A stretch of DNA of 64,000 bases, taken from NCBI RefSeq assembly GCF_902497775.2, contig NZ_OZ024668.1, positions 5,006,326 to 5,070,325 on the forward strand. The letters run 5' to 3'. This stretch comes from Pseudomonas fluorescens (GTDB lineage Bacteria; Pseudomonadota; Gammaproteobacteria; Pseudomonadales; Pseudomonadaceae). The notes under the pieces are model-generated. The model was not told the origin of the DNA and did not search any database. It saw only the letters and a list, made by a program, of their open reading frames with translations. The translations under genes were made by a program, and so were the position numbers. Of the stretch, positions 35,601 to 44,532 are shown in pieces (position 1 is the stretch's first letter; each line of letters begins with the position of its first letter).

Positions 35601-37380
35601 GCCGAAACAACACCACTACCCCTGACGCCTGGCCCGGTAGAAAGACAAACATGTTGGTCACCAGGTCTACCTCGCTGGCATCAGCCTCGCGCTTGAATGC
35701 CAAAGGCGCCAGCAGGCTTTGCGCTTGCTCAGTATTTGCACTGCCTTGAAAGAACCCTAGAACGCGCTGATAGCCCGCTTGCGTGAGGTCACCGTCGATC
35801 TTGGCTTTAAGCGCGATCAATGGCAGCTGACTGGCGAACTCTGCACCAAACCGTTCCACCCGCTCGGCCTTGCTGCCTGGGTCCAGGAGCTTTTTGCTCA
35901 CATAGTCGGGATAGGTACGGCCGATATCCGCACGCTGCACCAGGGCCTTGAGATAAGCCTCGGTCAACCAAGACCAGATCTGCTGGTCAGTCTTGTGCGT
36001 GATGTACTTGAGCTCCCCCTGGTGCACTGAACTCAGATTGCCGATTGCAAATTCGGTCAAGGAGATCCGCTGGATTTCCACCGCCCCTGACGAAGTTCCC
36101 GGAACGCCACGTGCAACCCAGAACTCAAGGATCAGATCGTCAGCGTCATAGTTGGCGTCTGCCAGGTGATCGAGACGCATCAAGTCAAGCAGGGCCTTGC
36201 GCGTGTAGGCCCGCAGGTCGAGCAGGTCATCCATTGAAGATTTACCCTTGGATCGCGCCTGCGCAATCTGCAAATCAAGCAAGCGGGCCCGGTATTCCAG
36301 ACGGTCCGCTAACGATGCATCCGCAAGCCACTGCGGCAATGTCACGTCAACCGGCCTTGGTGCGGAGCGCCAGACAGGTTGGCTACTCAGTGCGTTTGAA
36401 GGATCAGTGAGTGCTGCATACCCCAGCTCCAGGTCCGGCACCGTGGCAAATCGACGCTCACTCACTGGCACCAGGGATTCAAGCATACCGTTGAGCACCA
36501 CCGCCCCTTGCACGGCAAACACATCATCGGTGATCTGGTAGCGATCCCAGGAAAATGAATCAAACCTGAACCTACGCGCCAGGCTATCCCGCACCCCCTT
36601 CGCCATGCTCTCTAGCGAGTCAAAGGCATCGATGTGTCCCGATGGATTGCACAGCAGTACCACCGTTTTACCCAGCAAGGTCCGCGTCACCAACAGATAC
36701 GGGAGCAACTGCTGGTAGGTTTGCCCCGAAGAAGCCACCGTGACGTCCACAATGAATACCCGCGGCACACGGGTCGCATCCCCTCGGGCCACACCAGTGG
36801 TAGCGGACAACATGGCGTAGAGGCAGTCTCGCTGATCCTCGTCCAACCCTTGAACTTCAACGTCGCTGGCCAAGGCTGCCTTGAGTATCTGGCAAAAACC
36901 CTGCAGACGTGTGGCACCTTGATTTGCAGCTTGGTTCCAGTAGTCGAGTTGAGCCTGTTGCAGGTAAGGATGGAAATTCGACAACAACTGGTTGAACGCG
37001 TCGGTAACCAACGTCAGGTCCATCAGCTGGCTCAAGCCGCTGACCGGGTCACGGTCGTAAATTCGCCGGGGAATTGAGCTCAAGCTTAGAAAGCAGTCGC
37101 TCATCGGCAGCCCGGTGAAATCGAAACTGGTGTGCGAAACAAGTTTCTCGAGGAACACTTCAGCCAATGGCTGAGCTGTCCAGTTGTTCGGCGCCTGCGC
37201 CTCTCGAAGCCAGAGATACAGCTCCGGTGCCGTGCGCAGCTCAGGGTAACTTGCATCAACTTGTGGATACTGGTCCGCGACAATTTGCGCTAGCGCTTTG
37301 TGTATCGTTTCGCGCAAGGTAGGCCGCGATGCAAAGGCCAGGCTGACAGCGTGCTGATAAGAGCCCAGGGAAGTGTTCAT
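32629..37380 (-). CDS. Giant DUF6543 (dermonecrotic-toxin-like) protein, 1583 residues
   Basis: A huge protein without a signal peptide. Residues about 1-330 match the pattern I associate with the DUF6543/dermonecrotic-toxin N-terminal family of Pseudomonas: QQAQLDYWNQAANQGATR, then VFIVDVTV, LLCNPSGHIDAFDSLESM and VFAVQGAVVLNGMLES. Residues about 585-650 repeat typical middle motifs (VVLFRPFEASKPLQEF, VYGNGGFKEPHLP). Around 700-735 is a hydrophobic stretch (LMVNLLFGLAAPFLRGPAAV) that could insert in a membrane; about 930-990 is coiled coil; the C-terminus ends WEVHLHYRAANDDRR...FLEIYRGDVQ as in full-length members. No LRR or NEL ligase domain. Base composition is less GC-rich than neighbours. 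Effector or toxin role is inferred. Confidence 0.75.
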   Translation of the reverse strand: MNTSLGSYQHAVSLAFASRPTLRETIHKALAQIVADQYPQVDASYPELRTAPELYLWLREAQAPNNWTAQPLAEVFLEKLVSHTSFDFTGLPMSDCFLSLSSIPRRIYDRDPVSGLSQLMDLTLVTDAFNQLLSNFHPYLQQAQLDYWNQAANQGATRLQGFCQILKAALASDVEVQGLDEDQRDCLYAMLSATTGVARGDATRVPRVFIVDVTVASSGQTYQQLLPYLLVTRTLLGKTVVLLCNPSGHIDAFDSLESMAKGVRDSLARRFRFDSFSWDRYQITDDVFAVQGAVVLNGMLESLVPVSERRFATVPDLELGYAALTDPSNALSSQPVWRSAPRPVDVTLPQWLADASLADRLEYRARLLDLQIAQARSKGKSSMDDLLDLRAYTRKALLDLMRLDHLADANYDADDLILEFWVARGVPGTSSGAVEIQRISLTEFAIGNLSSVHQGELKYITHKTDQQIWSWLTEAYLKALVQRADIGRTYPDYVSKKLLDPGSKAERVERFGAEFASQLPLIALKAKIDGDLTQAGYQRVLGFFQGSANTEQAQSLLAPLAFKREADASEVDLVTNMFVFLPGQASGVVVLFRPFEASKPLQEFASQTALHSAVVNDDSLNASILSWMSSEAQTVYGNGGFKEPHLPRPILDTQTWPTPVSPVHLDLQSWRSGIDAHLYMTHTQMLVDLAKRDTVSNAQSRWAILVEGGSLMVNLLFGLAAPFLRGPAAVLAWLLQGAQTLNSDLRALANGNQFEKSQAVVDLLLNLAMVLLHGSLQNAQVPAKTQGQLPVYGPPRRMLPVSANVAVKEGKVYLPNELSQKSEFTLDFAWYGAQGLNRLGASQRQALAAMRSNVSLAGIVPLRQGAFRGLYQVAEEYYTLLDNHAFKVRADAEGIRVVDPSGGQGPRLQAVNGQWHLAGLQLAGGAPKSQVELLKKANKKKLVAMQHEIDGINAQYNDFALQMRSRWGDLETQNKALERLTQLRDGFVERQEISADPEPLTALILQTSEKIATQTTATDAARQAVIAGLEESIARDEAVEKLYMRMSAPEFFRIRAESSQIESTFKTQRGIVRRNLIFNLSKLNEQLFDSVDFNELAERAKHIKKLPITNDEVVQYQRYRTALARSVDVQEQMVRRREQLDTLLIDTWGNNNIAFELRDNTVQYIFEIRTTSTLKMRIGYIEDLAELALERTGGADEETLESFKGYLSNKDISSASSTHNELTIGTFTLTETIDGFQTAQAEYANALTMVDYLERFGGVAVNQATLSRYKVELGLVKTQAEHKLAAAIKESEWASAPLFKPLPYKARPGTRRVVRTGDGKTLIGEQSELDGEEVVRQHDPVSNAVLSTYHQHGDRWVEVVEAKPEARPLSVTSSQLIAARQSARQLTTEIEPVLTLARRYIASNEPRNLAFVIERHIEKLQSASSTLERSAATLPLADSQLIETIEEGILRLTNVKRDLLVNLHLTTSRPTAESLAYLYQERKITINRSLERRKLGDNDYLDIYQVRGVQGTGKEDGLWEVHLHYRAANDDRRQFQKGHIKIWSERKLGREAQLHAALTEQRFLEIYRGDVQLAQVARVLPFD

Positions 37381-37457
37381 TGCCGTTATCTCAGGATTGT
37401 TGGCCCCTGACGATAACCATGTGCATGTACCGGCCTGCGGTACTTAATTAAGGCCTT

Positions 37458-38198
37458 TTACAAGTAACGGGCGAAAGTCGCCTCGACAAAGCCGTCGCTG
37501 CGCATCTGCTCCAGCGCTTGTTGCAGCTTGTTAACCACCTCGTCCGGCACTGCACGGTTGAGCGCCAGGTACAGCTCGGCGCCATGGAAGCGCAACACCG
37601 TCCTGAGGTTGCTCACCCCCACCTGGCGCGCCAGGTAGCGCCCGGCCGGGTCGCCGCTGGCCCACAGGTCGATTTCACCGTTTATCAGCTTTTTCGCGTT
37701 GTCGCGGTCGCGCAGTACCAGCACCGGGTTCAAACCTTGCCTGGCCAGGTATTCGGCAATCGCATCACCTTTATAAGCCCCGATACGATAACGCTTGGCG
37801 TCCTGCAGGCTGGCCACGGCAATCGGGCTACCCTGCGGAGCCAGTAAAATCCAGTCATCCGGCCCCAGCGGCCCGACCCACTTGAACAGTTTTTCCCGCT
37901 CGGGCTGGCGCGCCATGACAAAAACGCCGTAGCCGGGGGTTTGCAGAGCCTGCTCGTAGATCCGCTGCCAGGGGAAACGCAGGGTCATGCTGTAAGGCAC
38001 CCCCGCACGCTTGAACATCTCGCGTACCAGGTCGGCGGCAATGCCATTGATGCCATCGTCGCGGGCAAAGCTCTTGCCGCTGATGGCCATGTTGTAGGGT
38101 GGGAAGTTTTCGGTGAGCAGCACCACAGGCTCGCTCGCACGGGCCAGATGGCTGAACGAAAGGCAGCTGCACAGCAACAGGACAAGACGCTTGAACAT
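37458..38198 (-). CDS. Periplasmic substrate-binding protein, SBP_bac_3 family
   Basis: A 246-residue type-3 solute-binding protein: signal peptide (ends ARA), then LLTENFPPYNM at the start of the mature part, DGINGIAADLVREMFKRAG, and DLWASGDPAGRYLARQ in lobe 2. Such proteins bind polar amino acids or related compounds. There is no permease or ATPase gene beside it, so it may serve a remote ABC transporter or a sensor. It lies 77 bp from the DUF6543 gene on the same strand, upstream of it. Confidence 0.85.
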   Translation of the reverse strand: MFKRLVLLLCSCLSFSHLARASEPVVLLTENFPPYNMAISGKSFARDDGINGIAADLVREMFKRAGVPYSMTLRFPWQRIYEQALQTPGYGVFVMARQPEREKLFKWVGPLGPDDWILLAPQGSPIAVASLQDAKRYRIGAYKGDAIAEYLARQGLNPVLVLRDRDNAKKLINGEIDLWASGDPAGRYLARQVGVSNLRTVLRFHGAELYLALNRAVPDEVVNKLQQALEQMRSDGFVEATFARYL

Positions 38199-38337
38199 GA
38201 TGGCACCGGGCTCCTTGGCAACGCCAAGAGTGCCGGGGCCAGCAGTGACTGTCCAGCACGGTACTCACTATCTATGTACCACGCGGCGATGCCGCGCCTT
38301 GTGAACACTTGCGCAGGCATACACAAGGAGGTTCACC

Positions 38338-39792
38338 ATGCGCACGTTTCCCCGTCACTACCTGGCTACCGCACTGGCCTGTTTAGCCTTGCAGGCAACC
38401 GCTGCAGATTATGGCCAGGGCCTGGCAACCCAGGCAGGCCCCACCCCCCTGAACAACGCCAACAAGGAAAACGCCCACTGGAGCGGTATCGGCAGGCTCG
38501 AGGCGAGCAAGCAGTGCATCGCCACACTGATCGATACCCGTGACCCATGGCTGGACAACAGCGGGCCGGCATACGTCATCACCAACGGGCATTGCATCGG
38601 TGCGAAAAATGGCGTGATTGCTCATGACCTGCCACTGACCGGCAACATTGCCTTCAACTATTTCACCGATACCGCCGGGCAGCGCCAGACCTTTGCACTC
38701 AAGCGCCTGATCTGGAGCAGCATCCAGGGTATTGACCTTGCCCTGCTGGAACTCGACTCAACGCTCAAGGCAGTCATGGACACGGGCATCGTGCCGCTGA
38801 GAATAAACAGCCCGCCGCCCATTGGCAGCCCGGTCCTGGTGGTTGGCGATCCCAGCACCCCCGGCCTTGGCCTGCGTTTGAGCACTTGCACCTTGCACAG
38901 GGCTGACGTTGTTGTAGAGCAGGCCTGGGTGTGGCGCAATGCCCTGAGCAACCAGTGCGCCGGGATAGCTGAAGGTGCCTCTGGCAGCCCTATCATCAAC
39001 CGGACCAACAACAATATCGTCGGCTTGATAAACAGCACGTCCTTCGGATCAGCCGCTGCACCCGCATCTGAAATGCAAAACTATGGCCTGGCAATTGACC
39101 GCCTGTTCCGCTGCGGCCGGGGCGGACGAGCGGACCTGACTCTGGATGGCTGCAACCTGCTCCCCGGTTTCGCCCTTGAACAGCAACAGGCCCACACGTT
39201 CCTGACGGTAAACAAGACTGCGACAACCGCAGACGGCAGCCCGCAATTGCCCACCTGGAATTATGAGTTCGTGATCGACAAACCGATGTACCGTTACAAG
39301 ACCACCCGGGATGCACTGCAGTGCGAAAACCCGGTTAGCTACAGCGAAGCCCTACCAGGGCCTGGCGCCAAGATCGATGATGTTCTTGGTCCGGAGCCCG
39401 GACGACATTTCTTATGTATTGTCGGCGTTCAGTCAGCGGAGCAACGACCCTCTCACGCGTTGATGGGTAACAGCCTGAGCGTCGCCGTAGAGTTGTTCGA
39501 GCAAGCTCCCGTACCAGATCCTGACGTTCTGATCGAATCCCGCAACTCCGGTGATATCAAAGTCACCTGGACCCTGGCCCCGCCCCACCTGCACAGCTAC
39601 CGGACAAAACGCGGCCCGCTTGCCAGCACCGATTGCACCGATGAACGTGGCTATACAACCTTCCGCGCGGACCGCAGTATCGTGTTCAAGGTAGACAAAC
39701 TACCGCTGAAGCTCTGTACCTATTCGCAAGACGTCATCAAGCAGCGCTCGCCGGTGCGCACCGACCTGCTGACATCCCGCGCAGCCGGCTGA
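38338..39792 (+). CDS. Secreted trypsin-like serine protease with C-terminal duplicated modules
   Basis: A 484-residue exported protease. Signal peptide (about 1-22, ends ATA), then a chymotrypsin-fold domain with the full triad His85 (TNGHCIG), Asp133 (GIDLALLEL) and Ser215 (EGASGSPI). The His is paired to a Cys, as in disulfide-stabilised trypsins. After about residue 285 follow two similar modules, one with YRYKTTRDALQCEN and HFLCIVG, the other with YRTKRGPLASTDC and LKLCTYS, each with a Cys pair. The ribosome site AAGGAGG is excellent. Codon use is slightly off its neighbours. Substrate unknown; probably extracellular or periplasmic. Confidence 0.82.
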   Translation: MRTFPRHYLATALACLALQATAADYGQGLATQAGPTPLNNANKENAHWSGIGRLEASKQCIATLIDTRDPWLDNSGPAYVITNGHCIGAKNGVIAHDLPLTGNIAFNYFTDTAGQRQTFALKRLIWSSIQGIDLALLELDSTLKAVMDTGIVPLRINSPPPIGSPVLVVGDPSTPGLGLRLSTCTLHRADVVVEQAWVWRNALSNQCAGIAEGASGSPIINRTNNNIVGLINSTSFGSAAAPASEMQNYGLAIDRLFRCGRGGRADLTLDGCNLLPGFALEQQQAHTFLTVNKTATTADGSPQLPTWNYEFVIDKPMYRYKTTRDALQCENPVSYSEALPGPGAKIDDVLGPEPGRHFLCIVGVQSAEQRPSHALMGNSLSVAVELFEQAPVPDPDVLIESRNSGDIKVTWTLAPPHLHSYRTKRGPLASTDCTDERGYTTFRADRSIVFKVDKLPLKLCTYSQDVIKQRSPVRTDLLTSRAAG

Positions 39793-39802
39793 GCGGCGCC
39801 CA

Positions 39803-39835
39803 CAAAAAAGGGCCCTGTCCTTGCGAACAGAGCCC
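39803..39835 (-). terminator. Rho-independent terminator of betT
   Basis: On the minus strand an imperfect stem GGGCTCTGT...ACAGGGCCC is followed by TTTTTT (A run at 39804-39809 on the plus strand), 21 bp after the betT stop. Confidence 0.7.
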
Positions 39836-39855
39836 TTCGGGTCCATCAGCCGTTA

Positions 39856-41859
39856 TCAGCTATAGACACGCCCCAGCAACTGGCGGTGACTTTCGAACTG
39901 ATCGAGCACATCACGGGTGATTTGCTCCGGCGTAAAGCCCATCAGGTCGTACTCCTGGCTGCCGTTGTGCAGGTACACCTCGGCGCGGTAGAAGCGCTGG
40001 CGCACTTCCGACTCACCTTCCACCGGTGCCTCGCTCGGCGCGGCCAGGTAGCCGTCCAGGCTCACTTCATAGACGAACGGATTGCCTTCTTCCATGTCGA
40101 TGCGCAGGCCCATGGCCGAACGCGACTGGCCGACCCGGGTCTGCACCTGGAAGCCCAGGGTCTGCAGCTGTTCGGCTGCTTCCTTGAGCGCCGGGCTGAC
40201 GCGTTTATCCATGAAGCGCTGAACGATCGCCTGGGTCGGCTGCAGGTCCAGCTGGCTCAGGCGCTCGCTGAAACCGCGACGGCCACGGGCAGCCAGTTCA
40301 GCCTGCTCCTGCTCGACCTGGCTGTCCTGTTTCATGGCCTTGTACAGGCCGAACATGAACAGCACCAGCACCACCGAGAACGGCAGCCCCGCCAGCACCA
40401 CCATGGTTTGCATGGCTTGGAAGTTACCGGCCAATAGCAAGCCGATAGTGACTACCGTGATAATTGCCGACCAGAGGATACGCAACCAGTTTGGCGCATC
40501 TTCGTCGACATGACCGCCTTTGCACGACAGGTTGGCCATCATCACCGCACCGGAGTCGGCCGGGGTCAGGAACAGCACGAAGCCAACGAAGATCGCGACA
40601 CCGACAACGATCTTGGCGAACGGATAGTGCTCAAGCAGCTGGTAGATCGACATTGCCGGCTGCTCCACCGCCGTTCGTCCCAGCTCCACCGCGCCCTGGT
40701 TCATCACCAGATCCAGTGCCGAGTTGCCGAAGATCGACAGCCAGGCCAGGGTGAAGCCCAGCGGGATCAGCAGTACGCCGGCGACCAGCTCGCGCACGGT
40801 ACGACCGCGGGAGATGCGGGCAATGAACATGCCGACGAACGGGCCCCAGGAAATCCACCAGGCCCAGTAGAACACGGTCCACAGGCCCAACCAGCGCTCG
40901 GACTTGGCGTTGTCGCCTTCATAGACGTACAGGTCGAACGTCTTCAGCACCATACCGTTGAGGTAGTCGCCGATGTTCTGCACGAAGCTGTTGAGCAGGT
41001 GCAGGGTCGGGCCATTGAGCAGGACGAACAGCAGCAGGCCGCTGAACAGGATGATGTTCAGGTTGGACAGGCGACGGATGCCGTTCTCCACACCCGAGAC
41101 AGCGGCGATGGTCGCCACAGTGCTCATCACCAGGATCACGATCAGCAGGTTGGTATTGCTGTGCTCCATGCCGAACAGGTACTCCAGGCCCGAAGACACC
41201 TGCATCGAACCGATACCCAGGTTGGTCACCAGGCCCAGCAGGGTCACGAACATGCCGAAGATGTCGACAGTGTGCCCCGCGGCCCCCTTGACCCAACGCT
41301 CACCGACCAGCGGGTACAGCGCCGAGCGCAGGGCCAGCGGCTGGTTATGGCGGTAGGCGAAGTAGGCCACGGCCAGGCCGACCAGGGCATAGATCGCCCA
41401 GCCATGCAGGCCCCAGTGCAAGAAGGTCAGTTGCAGGCCTTCACGGGCCGATTGCAGGCTGGCCGGTGCGCCTTCAGGCGGATTGAAGTAGTGATCCAGC
41501 GGCTCGGACGCGCCAAAGTACAGCAGCGAGATACCGATACCGGAGGAGAACAGCATCCCGGCCCAGGCACCGTAGCTGAAGTCCGGCTTGTCATCCTTGC
41601 CGCCAAGCTTGAGCTTGCCGAAATTGGAGAAGGCCAAAACGATGACGAACAGCAGGTAGCCGCCGATCACCAGCATGTAGTACCAGCCGAAGCTGCGCGA
41701 CAACCAGGCCTGGGCCTCGTTCAGCACGCGGCCGGCGGTTTCGGGAACTGCGATCAGCAAGGCAGTCAACAACAGGATCAGCAACGTCGAGGTGAAGAAC
41801 ACCACGCTATTGACCCGGACCCTCTCGGCAGGGGTCTTGATTAGGGAGGCAGAACTCAT
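39856..41859 (-). CDS. betT: High-affinity choline transporter BetT (BCCT family)
   Basis: Proton-coupled choline uptake for betaine synthesis. The product has 667 residues: about 12 membrane helices with the BCCT signature GWAWWISWGPFVGMFIARIS-type segment (here FYWAWWISWGPFVGMF) and GMLFSSGIGISLLYFG, then a C-terminal cytoplasmic tail of about 150 residues (after AMKQDSQVEQEQAE) that in BetT senses osmolarity. Start ATG 41859 has GGAG ten bases upstream; the frame continues open to 42087 without a likely start. It is divergent from betIBA across 422 bp. Confidence 0.95.
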   Translation of the reverse strand: MSSASLIKTPAERVRVNSVVFFTSTLLILLLTALLIAVPETAGRVLNEAQAWLSRSFGWYYMLVIGGYLLFVIVLAFSNFGKLKLGGKDDKPDFSYGAWAGMLFSSGIGISLLYFGASEPLDHYFNPPEGAPASLQSAREGLQLTFLHWGLHGWAIYALVGLAVAYFAYRHNQPLALRSALYPLVGERWVKGAAGHTVDIFGMFVTLLGLVTNLGIGSMQVSSGLEYLFGMEHSNTNLLIVILVMSTVATIAAVSGVENGIRRLSNLNIILFSGLLLFVLLNGPTLHLLNSFVQNIGDYLNGMVLKTFDLYVYEGDNAKSERWLGLWTVFYWAWWISWGPFVGMFIARISRGRTVRELVAGVLLIPLGFTLAWLSIFGNSALDLVMNQGAVELGRTAVEQPAMSIYQLLEHYPFAKIVVGVAIFVGFVLFLTPADSGAVMMANLSCKGGHVDEDAPNWLRILWSAIITVVTIGLLLAGNFQAMQTMVVLAGLPFSVVLVLFMFGLYKAMKQDSQVEQEQAELAARGRRGFSERLSQLDLQPTQAIVQRFMDKRVSPALKEAAEQLQTLGFQVQTRVGQSRSAMGLRIDMEEGNPFVYEVSLDGYLAAPSEAPVEGESEVRQRFYRAEVYLHNGSQEYDLMGFTPEQITRDVLDQFESHRQLLGRVYS

Positions 41860-42160
41860 TGCACATATGCTCCGGGCAGTGCGAGAGAAACACGAAACAA
41901 CCGTTACCCGAGCAAATGGTGCAATAGCCCCACTGCTCCAGGTGTTATAAAAGCACCTTGAAAAAACCGTGATCCCGAATCGATTGCGTTGAAAAAAACA
42001 GGCCGAAAACCCCGTCCCGAGGGTTGGCCGCGCGGTGCTAGACCGCTCGGCAGATCTGTTCAACGCGCCGTTTACACCCGTCAACACCTTGTATTCCGGG
42101 GGTTACACGTCTTTTTGGGGTGCCAATTTGGGCAAATAGCAGGTAGGAAAAACCTGTCAA

Positions 42161-42188
42161 TTGCACAGATTGTCGCAGAGCTTATTCT
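42161..42188 (+). promoter_or_regulatory. Possible promoter of betIBA
   Basis: TTGCAC (42161-42166), 16 bases, TATTCT (42183-42188). The hexamers are moderate (3 and 4 of 6), but the predicted start near 42195 falls inside the BetI palindrome, which supports it. Confidence 0.4.
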
Positions 42189-42191
42189 TTG

Positions 42192-42211
42192 TTGATTGAA
42201 CGTTCAATCAA
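42192..42211. promoter_or_regulatory. BetI operator
   Basis: A perfect 20-base palindrome with arm TTGATTGAAC, the same core as the E. coli BetI binding site between betT and betI. It lies 70 bp before betI. BetI releases it when choline (or betaine aldehyde) is present. The remaining 42 to 42191 gap toward betT (41860-42160) shows a small dyad AGGTG-N9-CACCT (41941-41959) and a TATAAC that could serve as a betT -10 on the minus strand, but nothing firmer. Confidence 0.85.
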
Positions 42212-42281
42212 AACAAAATAGACTGGCCTTCGCCGAGGCAGCCGCTCGTCGACTGCTCGCAGGCCTGAGGAGATTTGCAAG

Positions 42282-42947
42282 ATGCCCAAGGTCGGTATGC
42301 AACCCATCCGCCGTCAGCAGTTGATCGAAGCCACATTGCTGGCCATCGACCAGGTCGGCATGGGTGACGCCAGCATTGCGCTGATCGCCCGTTTGGCCGG
42401 TGTGTCGAATGGCATCATCAGTCACTACTTTCAGGACAAGAACGGCCTGATCGCAGCGACCATGCGGTACTTGATGAGCGTGCTGAGCGAGAACGTCGTC
42501 GCCAACCGGCAGGCGCTCAAGGACAACAGCCCGCGTGCCCACCTGCAGGTGATCATCGAAGGCAACTTCGACGCCAGCCAGGTCAACGGCCCGGCAATGA
42601 AAACCTGGTTGGCCTTCTGGGCCTCCAGCATGCACCAGCCGTCTTTGCACAGGTTGCAGCGGATCAACGATCACCGCTTGTATTCCAACCTGTGCTGCCA
42701 GTTCCGCCGCGTCCTGCCGTTGCCTGAGGCACGCACCGCGGCCCGGGGACTGGCAGCGTTGATCGACGGTCTGTGGCTGCGCGGAGCGCTGTCCGGAGAC
42801 GCTTTCGACACCGACCAGGCGAAACAAATCGCTTACGAATACATGGATCTACAACTGGCGAAACAGACGAGCCCGGACATGCAAAACCAGGCCTCTGAAC
42901 CACCGCGCGCCGCGATTGCCAAACAAGCAGGAGCGCTGCACGGATAG
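42282..42947 (+). CDS. betI: BetI, TetR-family repressor of betaine synthesis
   Basis: Choline-responsive repressor. The product has 221 residues: TetR helix-turn-helix (about 8-55, [20 protein letters not shown] and [14 protein letters not shown]) and a ligand-binding C-terminal domain with the BetI segment [12 protein letters not shown]. It is about 25 residues longer than the usual 195-197 because of a tail after LAKQ ([20 protein letters not shown]), a low-complexity extension. AGGAG precedes ATG 42282. It is followed after 31 bp by betB. Confidence 0.96.
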   Translation: MPKVGMQPIRRQQLIEATLLAIDQVGMGDASIALIARLAGVSNGIISHYFQDKNGLIAATMRYLMSVLSENVVANRQALKDNSPRAHLQVIIEGNFDASQVNGPAMKTWLAFWASSMHQPSLHRLQRINDHRLYSNLCCQFRRVLPLPEARTAARGLAALIDGLWLRGALSGDAFDTDQAKQIAYEYMDLQLAKQTSPDMQNQASEPPRAAIAKQAGALHG

Positions 42948-42978
42948 CCAAACACACATATGCACTTGCGAGGACACT

Positions 42979-44451
42979 ATGGCCCGTTTCGAACTGCAAA
43001 AACTCTACATTGATGGTGGTTATGTCGACGCTTCCAGCGACGCTACCTTCGACGCCATCAACCCGGCCAACGGCGAAGTCCTCGCCCAGGTGCAACGCGC
43101 TACCGAAGCCGACGTCGAGCGCGCTGTAGAAAGCGCCGAACGTGGCCAGAAAGTCTGGGCTGCGATGACCGCCATGCAGCGTTCGCGCATCCTGCGCCGC
43201 GCTGTCGATATCCTGCGCGAACGCAACGATGAGCTGGCTGCCCTGGAAACCCTGGATACCGGCAAGTCCTACTCCGAAACCCGCTACGTCGATATCGTCA
43301 CCGGCGCCGACGTGCTGGAATACTACGCAGGCCTGGTACCGGCCATCGAAGGCGAGCAGATCCCGCTGCGCGACAGCTCGTTCGTCTACACCCGCCGCGA
43401 GCCGCTGGGCGTGACCGTCGGTATCGGCGCCTGGAACTACCCGATCCAGATCGCCCTGTGGAAATCCGCACCTGCCCTGGCGGCCGGTAACGCGATGATC
43501 TTCAAGCCGAGCGAAGTCACCTCGCTGACCACCCTGAAACTGGCCGAGATCTACACCGAAGCCGGCCTGCCGGACGGCGTGTTCAACGTCCTGACCGGCA
43601 GCGGCCGCGAAGTCGGCACCTGGCTGACCGAGCATCCGCGCATCGAGAAAATCTCCTTCACCGGCGGCACCACCACCGGCAAGAAGGTCATGGCCAGCGC
43701 CTCGAGCTCGACGCTCAAGGAAGTCACCATGGAACTGGGCGGCAAGTCGCCGCTGATCATCTGCGAAGACGCCGACCTCGATCGCGCCGCCGACATCGCC
43801 ATGATGGCCAACTTCTACAGCTCGGGTCAGGTCTGCACCAACGGTACCCGCGTATTTGTCCCTGCCTCGATGAAAGCGGCTTTCGAAGCCAAGATCGCCG
43901 AGCGCGTTGCCCGCATCCGCGTTGGCAACCCTGAAGACGAAAACACCAACTTCGGCCCGCTGGTCAGCTTCGCTCACCTGGAAAGCGTGCTGGGCTACAT
44001 CGCCAAGGGCAAGGAAGAAGGCGCACGCGTTCTGTGCGGCGGCGAGCGTCTGACCGAAGGCGAATTCGCCAAGGGCGCGTTCGTGGCTCCGACTGTGTTC
44101 ACCGACTGCCGTGACGACATGACCATCGTCAAGGAAGAAATCTTCGGCCCAGTGATGAGCATCCTCTCCTACGAGACCGAGGAAGAAGTCATCCGCCGTG
44201 CCAACGACACCGAGTACGGCCTGGCCGCTGGCGTGTGCACCAACGACATCAGCCGCGCCCACCGCATCATCCACCAGCTGGAAGCCGGTATCTGCTGGAT
44301 CAACGCCTGGGGCGAGTCGCCAGCCGAAATGCCGGTCGGCGGTTACAAGCAATCCGGTGTCGGCCGTGAAAACGGCGTGAGCTCGCTGGCTCAGTACACT
44401 CGCATCAAGTCGGTACAGGTCGAGCTGGGCAACTACAACTCGGTGTTCTAA
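42979..44451 (+). CDS. betB: Betaine aldehyde dehydrogenase
   Basis: Oxidises betaine aldehyde to glycine betaine with NAD(P)+. The product has 490 residues, standard length. The catalytic Glu is in [11 protein letters not shown] and the Cys in [12 protein letters not shown], with a Rossmann segment [20 protein letters not shown]. The ATG 42979 follows GAGGACACT; the frame is open into betI but that overlap is not used. K+-binding residues typical of BADH were not checked one by one. Middle gene of betIBA. Confidence 0.97.
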   Translation: MARFELQKLYIDGGYVDASSDATFDAINPANGEVLAQVQRATEADVERAVESAERGQKVWAAMTAMQRSRILRRAVDILRERNDELAALETLDTGKSYSETRYVDIVTGADVLEYYAGLVPAIEGEQIPLRDSSFVYTRREPLGVTVGIGAWNYPIQIALWKSAPALAAGNAMIFKPSEVTSLTTLKLAEIYTEAGLPDGVFNVLTGSGREVGTWLTEHPRIEKISFTGGTTTGKKVMASASSSTLKEVTMELGGKSPLIICEDADLDRAADIAMMANFYSSGQVCTNGTRVFVPASMKAAFEAKIAERVARIRVGNPEDENTNFGPLVSFAHLESVLGYIAKGKEEGARVLCGGERLTEGEFAKGAFVAPTVFTDCRDDMTIVKEEIFGPVMSILSYETEEEVIRRANDTEYGLAAGVCTNDISRAHRIIHQLEAGICWINAWGESPAEMPVGGYKQSGVGRENGVSSLAQYTRIKSVQVELGNYNSVF

Positions 44452-44532
44452 GCCCCCCTTGTAGCCGCGCCCGGACCGCAAGGCCCGGGCGCTCCCCGCT
44501 TTTCCTGCCTACTGCCAATGAGGGAACAGAAC

